This document shows, piece by piece, positions 58,499 through 64,000 of a DNA stretch of 64,000 bases (within the stretch, counting starts at the first letter, position 1; every line of letters begins with the position of its first letter). A program made the translations under genes and the position numbers. Below the pieces are notes generated by a model. That model was not told where the DNA came from. It saw only the letters and a program-made list of their open reading frames with translations, and ran no database searches. Source of the stretch: Mariannaea sp. PMI_226 (lineage: Eukaryota; Ascomycota; Sordariomycetes; Hypocreales; Nectriaceae); assembly GCA_024336345.1 (NCBI GenBank), contig JANFOG010000002.1:3038001-3102000 (forward strand), read 5' to 3'.

Positions 58499-60234
58499 CT
58501 AAGGCCTAGTTTGTAGCCGTAGGTCATTCTGTATCCGTCGAACAATTTGTAATATCTTCTGCTGCTCTCGAACTAGATCCATCAACTTCCGTTCTTGCTG
58601 CATCGACTCAAGGATGGCCTTCTGGTCGTGGAGCATTTGAACAATTTTATACTGCTTTACGTGCATATCTGCAATCATGCTTCCAGCTTGTCGCATTTCC
58701 ACACGATGTTGATAGTCTACCTCTCGCACAACCCTCTCAGAGATGCGTCGAATCTCGGCGATGTTGCGATTTAGCGTGTGGCGCTCAGTCTCTGCAATCA
58801 TCCACAGTCCCCTTCTTTTCGTAAGTTTGCTGCAAAAGATTCCATGCTCTAATATCAGCCGGTACCCCTGTACAAGAAGATCACATATCTCTTTGTTGAT
58901 ACAGTCGCAGTTCGCGGCTGCACATTGTCATTGCGTCAGCCATCTCCTCAAGGCCGACTGAGAAATCTCCATATACAATCTGCCAAATAGGATTAGTTCA
59001 AATTTTCTGGGGTAGACATACTCTGCACTGTTTGGCTTGCTGTACCTGTCCAACCTCAATGAGATATCTGATAGAACCCCAAATCAGAGCAGCAAACTCG
59101 GGTCGACCTTGGACGAACACGTCGACGACGCTTGCGAATTGCGACAAAGCTGATACCATTTTGGGAAGCCGAGATCCAGATGCCGGTTTGTAATATTGAC
59201 CTTGTTGGACTGCCTGCATGAGTTCATCGGAACTGTGGACTTCGCTGAGAATCGAAAGTTGTTCTGGGGGGAGGGTTTCGTTGATAGACAAGAGAGTCTC
59301 CGTTAACATATCTGCATAGCTATGAAGCGTTCAGTAAATAGTGATACGGTGAAAAAAGGGCTATCACATACGTAGACTCCGAGCCCTGGATGAGTGGAGG
59401 TTGCACCACTTCGGTTGAGCTAACATGTTTGCTTGTATTTTGAGGAGCTGGTGCTGAACCACTTGCGCCATGTCCTGGTCGAGTCGCGTTTGTTGAGATC
59501 TCTTGGCCGACATCCAGATTGAAGCCCGATTGATTGGCGGTCACAGCGGTCGTTAGATCTTCTAACCGCGTCTCGCTTCGAATCGCATTTGCTTTTGCAA
59601 TATCTAACATTGCCGTCGTCACTGCTTCATGTAGCCTCTCGTATTGGAGCAGGTATCGTTGATGTAGCTGTTGTTCGTCTCGAAACGCAGAAACTGCTTC
59701 TTCAATGCCTGACCTCATGGACCCTACTTCCTCGCGAAGCAAGACAGTATTATTTCTAGAAATTGTCAGTTTCAATATCACATTTCGTGGTAGTAGATGA
59801 TCATACCCAACCGACGTAGACACTGCCTGAAGAAGTAGGTTCTGAGAGGCCTGTAACTTGGCGGTATTTTGCTTCAATACTCCTTTTCCGAATGCAAACT
59901 CGACGCTCTTTCGAAGCCTCTTGAACTTGGAAGTGGCATCGCCTGCATCATAATCCTCCACAGAGGAGAGCTGTGACGTAAAAGTTATCTTGCAGTCTTG
60001 AAGTACGGCAGTAATAGTATCAAGTTGTGTCCGTTTGATATGTTCAAAGTGTGATTTTTCGTGCAGGGCCACGTATTTCTCGACATCGGCAAACACTTTT
60101 CGAATATTCTCCAATACCTCGATATACTCACAGAGATCCTCGGGTGCATTGTGAACGGCCTGCAAAAAGTTGTACACACACCCCGCGATCTTGATCACGG
60201 TCGATGTTAGTTCCAGTACCGAGCAAGGCTCCAT
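58499..60234 (-). CDS. NLR-type N-terminal protein with DUF7708-like region; reading frame broken
   Basis: The N-terminal helical domain (MEPCSVLELTSTVIKIAGCV, then APEDLCEYIEVLENIRKVF) is of the kind found at the front of fungal NACHT/STAND proteins. It is followed by coiled coil and then a region like that preceding NACHT domains (SQFASVVDVFVQGRPEFAAL, IWGSIRYLIEVG), which I associate with DUF7708. Exons complement 60234-59807, 59755-59372 and 59319-59046 join in frame, and intron 58980-59045 follows. After 58979 the first frame gives YGDFSVGLEEMADAM, while the C-terminal half (NKEICDLLVQGYRLILEHG, then a long coiled coil to the stop at 58499) is in another frame. A one-base loss near 58915-58930 explains this best. 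A 178-nt intron (58868-59045) would restore a frame but drop both segments. No NTPase or repeat domain follows. Confidence 0.58.
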
Positions 60235-60760
60235 AGATCAATATTGGCGCAAGTAGAAATAAAGAACAAAGACATTTGTTGAACTCTTGTGCAAATAGAT
60301 AGGGATAAACGCAGACCTTGACTATAAGGAGTACGCTGGATAAGCCTAAGCGTCAAAAGGTAGATTTGGTCATGCTTGGCGCTTGACCACTTGCTGCATT
60401 TTTTTTTATTTCATTCAGTCCAAGCAGAACTTCAGAATTCATGTCCAGTTGCCTTGCAAAGCCACAATGATGCATGTTGCCTCGTCCAATGGATTGGGTA
60501 GCTTGCCCTTGCTTACGTCAATCTACTCGTTTTATTGCCACTCGATCCCCAGGCTGGGTCAATAGACCAGAACGCCTAATGCATTGGCCACCTCGAGGCA
60601 GATCCAACATAAACAGTTATTTTCAGACTGGACGTACGGTGATAGAGTGATCATTACCATAAGGTTAGTAGTCCGTGGTTCTGGCGTTGTGAGCTCGGAT
60701 GATCTGTTAGGAGTGGGACTAGTATAGTCTCCATTTTCGGTAGCTCCTCCAAGTTGAACG
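60235..60760. other. Intergenic region between NLR-like gene and tRNA-Ile
   Basis: About 530 bases holding the promoter side of the NLR-like gene (minus) and the upstream flank of the tRNA. No other gene was recognised. Confidence 0.55.
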
Positions 60761-60856
60761 GCTTCCGTAGCTCAGTTGGTTAGAGCTTCGTACTAATAAT
60801 ATCCTACGATATAATTGGTAATGCGAAGGTCGCAGGTTCAAGCCCTGCCGGGAGCA
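60761..60856 (+). tRNA. tRNA-Ile(AAU) with a 22-nt intron
   Basis: The acceptor stem GCTTCCG pairs with CGGGAGC (one T-G wobble). The D arm is TAGCTCAGTTGGTTAGAGC, the anticodon stem TCGTA/TGCGA, and the T arm GCAGG-TTCAAGC-CCTGC. The anticodon loop reads C-T-AAT-A, then an intron at 60799-60820 directly after position 37, then A at position 38. AAT decodes isoleucine AUU/AUC after A-to-I editing. The internal A and B boxes are intact, and a T-run downstream (60882-60888) can end Pol III transcription. Position 60856 is the discriminator base. Confidence 0.9.
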
Positions 60857-63800
60857 AGATGTCTCACGATGCCTTTCAACTCTTTTTTTGCTTTTCATTT
60901 TTTTAATCCCTTATTTTTTGTTTGAACGGGTTCGGAGCTTGGAATCGATAGACAGGACATGCAAGCAGATACCCTGATCTAGGTTATTCAGATTACACAA
61001 AGCAAACAATATTAAAGAGCAGTTTACAGCGAATCGTCCTGTGTCAATGTCAATGTCTTGTATGCGATCGTGTTAAGTTATCGCACTTGAAAACAACAGC
61101 TATGAGGATACTTAAGCCGGTAGCAGTAGCATCCGGTAATTTGTCTTGAGCCATTGCAGACTGAAAGCACTCGCTTTCGAGACCCGGCATTCGGCATTTT
61201 TGCAGACGCCATGGGGGCAGCTACAAAGCCTTGGGTTCGTGCTTTGACTTCCCGGAAAATTCATCCATCGTGTGGTACCTCACAGCCGCTTTTTCTCCCG
61301 AAAGATCGCCGGTCCCTCAGCCGATATGGCCAATGTGCGGCGTAAACCCGGTGAATGTATCTTCTGGAGAAGCGAGTGGATGTTCACCCAAGTAGCCCCT
61401 CGTAGTCACATGAAGCGATCTGCTCCCAGGATTGGCTGGTTAATGGCAGGAAAAGTACCATGCGTGTCCAGCGTTCAGTCAGTTTTCCTACAGGCAATTA
61501 CCGAACTCCTGGGCGAGGCATGCCGAGTATGGCTTCATGAACGGGAAGAAATGGAGCCGGAGACACGGACGGCGGCGGTTCAACGGGTGAGAATTGCGTG
61601 AGGGAGCAAGAGATGACGGGGCAAGGAGAGCACCGATGATACGGGAATCATGAGATATGGCATGTGGTATGGCATGGAGGAAGACTGCACAGTGGATTGC
61701 GCTTACTGTAGGACGGTGACTTAAGAAGGATCTTGGTAGGCGGTTACCGGAGAGAATCGGAATCGGGATGAGGCAGAGATATAGAGAGAGGCTCGGGAGG
61801 ATGAAGAAATGAGGTGAGGACGAAGAAGGACGAGGTCACAGGACATGGAGGAACAGGGCGGGAGGGGCAGTGTCTTATCGTGGAGGGATGGAGCACAAGC
61901 ACGAATATGCAAGTAATGTAACTCCAAGTGTTTGGAAAAGTCTCAGTCACTGTTGGTGGTCGTGTCAGTGCTGTCACGATGTTTTCCCGGAGCTGAGGGA
62001 ACTCACTCCAGGCTGGCTTGTCATGAGCATAGTGGGACGAAGAGCAGGAGGAGTCCCCGAGAAAAAAGAAAAGAAAATAAAAAAAACGCAGTTCACCATT
62101 CGACCATTCTTATTGGATCAGCAACCCGAATGACGAGGGATGATGGCCAGATAGTGACGACGTAGGCTTGGGCTCCCAATCCCAATTTGATTCAATGCAA
62201 GGGCAAAAAGGGGAGAACGGAAGCCAAAAAAAAAAAAAAGAGGTACCTTTTGTAACATGTAGTGTAGGCCACCCAGGTAGGTACTATAACGCAACGTCCT
62301 GTGTAGTGCATGCATATGAATTCACTTACAGTAAGATGAGACGAAACTGTGCCTGAATTCCCGGCGCATGAGAAACTCAGCTTGCAAGGCGCCTTACTTA
62401 CAGTAGTTACTTGACACAATGTATTAATCAGACCAGCCAGCCAGTTAACATCCATGGATGTCTCATCGACATGTGACAACGGTGACCGAGCATCTGCCCA
62501 AGCGCTGGGTCAGGCTCTGGAGATGGAGTTTGGGGATCAATTGGGAAAGAATTGGGGTCTCGTGTTTTCAAGTGGACAACACCACAAAGTCTTGGAAGTA
62601 CCCTGAGCATCGTTGGATTAACCCATTTGACTGGTCAATTACGCTTGGTCGCGTGCGAGCCCTCATGGCATCTTCCTCATGGAACCCCTGGTTGGCGTTT
62701 GTAGTGCGAGATCTGGCCCAATGGCCGGCCACCTTCAAACCAAAATTAGGGGCATTTGCATCATTTTGTCTTGCTTTGCCGAGACGCTTGAGAGGAGCTA
62801 GCTAGTAGCTGGTAAATGCAAGAAATCGATCAATTGAGCTGCTCAGTCTGAGAATAGACAAGGTTGAATGCAAGAGGCTGGCTGGCAGGCTGGATGGACT
62901 CTTGTCCTCTGGCCTCTTTTCAAGATGGCTGGGCAAAATGAGGGGCTATAGTGGTGCTCATCAGTGCTAAGAGCTACCTAATGAGTCTCCAAGTGAACTA
63001 GCCATGTACAACTTCCCTTCCCCAGTGGGCTCATCAACCAGGGCCGGTACGGTACCAGGCAAAAAAAAAAAACCTTGACAGTTTACTGTGTCAGTACCTC
63101 GCCTGGTCTCCTCTGTTCTGCAATGACTCCGTAGCGAGGTACCAACATCTCAAAGGTAGGTAGATTCTGTGTATGTTTCATACACCATTTTCTCTGCAGC
63201 TGAACTACTGTAGGACGACGGAGCACATCTTGCTCACCGCAGGAACTGGAGGCACCAAAAGGCACCAAAGTACAGGTTGAGGCTGGGCGGTGGACTTAGT
63301 TACAGCCTACTTCCATGTAGACCCATATCGAACCCCAATTATCTAGTGCTGAGATTTTTTTTCTTCCTTTCTAGTGCCTCCTCCCCCTCTTCTTTCCCCT
63401 CTCAATGCCGGGGACGATCAAAGGGCACACTAAACAAGGCTGCGGAGACTTGCATGTGCAAGCGAGCACGACAACCGGACAGGGCCTGAGCATAAGTTTT
63501 GATCGGAATAAAAAAAAAATTAAGTAATCTCATGCGTCTCTTAAAGGAAGCGGGGATTGAAGGGCTATTCATGAGAAAAGCATTGTCCTCCCCCGAGCAG
63601 AGTTTCCATAAGGTCATGCGATATCAGTTCTCAGCTGAGAGGGGGAATGATGCCATGGCAAGAGAAGGATTAGCAGGACGAAAAGGAAATAGCGACATGA
63701 TGGCAGACAGGCTTCTCGCTTCTTCTTTTTTTTTTCCTGGGCTGTCAATTAGAAGCTTGAGCCAGAGCCTGAACCGGAGGCTGAACATGGACCATGAACT

Positions 63801-64000
63801 AATGTAACTAATCAGCTTGGCTGGGCCTGATTGTAAATCCATTCTCGGACGATGCAAGTGGTCAAAACTAGTTAATGCTCAGCACTATCTCTTCAATGCA
63901 ATATCCACTAATTATGTATCTTGCGTACATATTACTGCGTACTATGTCCGTATGTGCGTGGTGGAGAGCCCACTCGGTACCCGCCCCCCCGTGGATCCCT
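60857..64000. other. Gene-poor region to window end
   Basis: 3.1 kb after the tRNA. Features seen are A-runs (62226-62238 and 63062-63072), a GAGGAT/AGAGAGAG purine-rich stretch (61770-61870), AGGTAGGTAC words at 62275-62284 and a C-run near 63983-63990. The open frames present are short and carry no recognisable domain. No tRNA, transposase or repeat family was identified. Confidence 0.5.

Noticed and set aside
58918..58976. 59-nt GT-AG segment with a CTGAC branch site in the NLR-like gene
   Set aside because: Splicing it leaves a 3-nt exon upstream and puts the following codons in the wrong frame.
1..64000. CRISPR array, integrated virus or intact transposon
   Set aside because: No regular spacer-repeat array, polymerase, integrase, capsid or transposase coding was seen. 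The tandem repeats are simple microsatellites.

Overview
This window is nuclear DNA of a filamentous ascomycete. Genes are split by short GT-AG introns, mostly 50-100 nt, with CTAAC/CTGAC-like branch sites. The gene set is fungal (Vtc4, Rmt2, eisosome Pil1, Ost1, Mde1, Utp18), intergenic regions are long, and GPI-anchored secreted proteins and a Fusarium-type F-box/DUF6546 relic are present. The protein sequences read to me as Sordariomycetes, probably Hypocreales. I cannot fix the genus. I see no virus, CRISPR array or intact transposon.

Layout. 0-11 kb: a Str2-type cystathionine gamma-synthase cut by the window edge (-), the polyphosphate polymerase VTC4 (-), the arginine N5-methyltransferase RMT2 (+) and a hexokinase (-) whose first 13 codons lie beyond a 663-nt intron. 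13-25 kb: OST1 (+), a small His-rich protein (+), a Pil1/Lsp1 eisosome protein (+), inorganic pyrophosphatase (+) with an open upstream leader that looks like a mitochondrial presequence, mitoribosomal mL53 (-), the SNARE Sec20 (+) and methylthioribulose-1-phosphate dehydratase (-). 29-38 kb: a GPI-anchored Cys/Ser-rich protein, calnexin and mitochondrial methylmalonate-semialdehyde dehydrogenase (all +). 38-44 kb: an F-box pseudogene with two in-frame TAG codons (-) and a phenol-hydroxylase-type flavin monooxygenase (-). 48-52 kb: a short-chain dehydrogenase (-) and a second GPI-type protein (-). 53-60 kb: a fused pseudouridine-phosphate glycosidase and kinase (+), UTP18 (+) and an NLR-like N-terminal/DUF7708-like protein with a broken reading frame (-). 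An intron-containing tRNA-Ile(AAU) lies at 60.76 kb. The last 3 kb shows no gene.

Most genes are single housekeeping units and do not form a pathway cluster. Some shared themes exist: ER glycoprotein handling (OST1, calnexin, Sec20), phosphate/pyrophosphate (VTC4, pyrophosphatase), sulfur/methionine (cystathionine gamma-synthase, Mde1) and mitochondrial catabolism (methylmalonate-semialdehyde dehydrogenase). The most interesting points are the possible dual-targeted pyrophosphatase, the 26-nt microexon and long first intron of hexokinase, a uORF whose stop overlaps the OST1 start codon, homopolymer tracts just before two start codons, and two decayed members of lineage-expanded families (F-box; NLR-like), the first with RIP-compatible changes.
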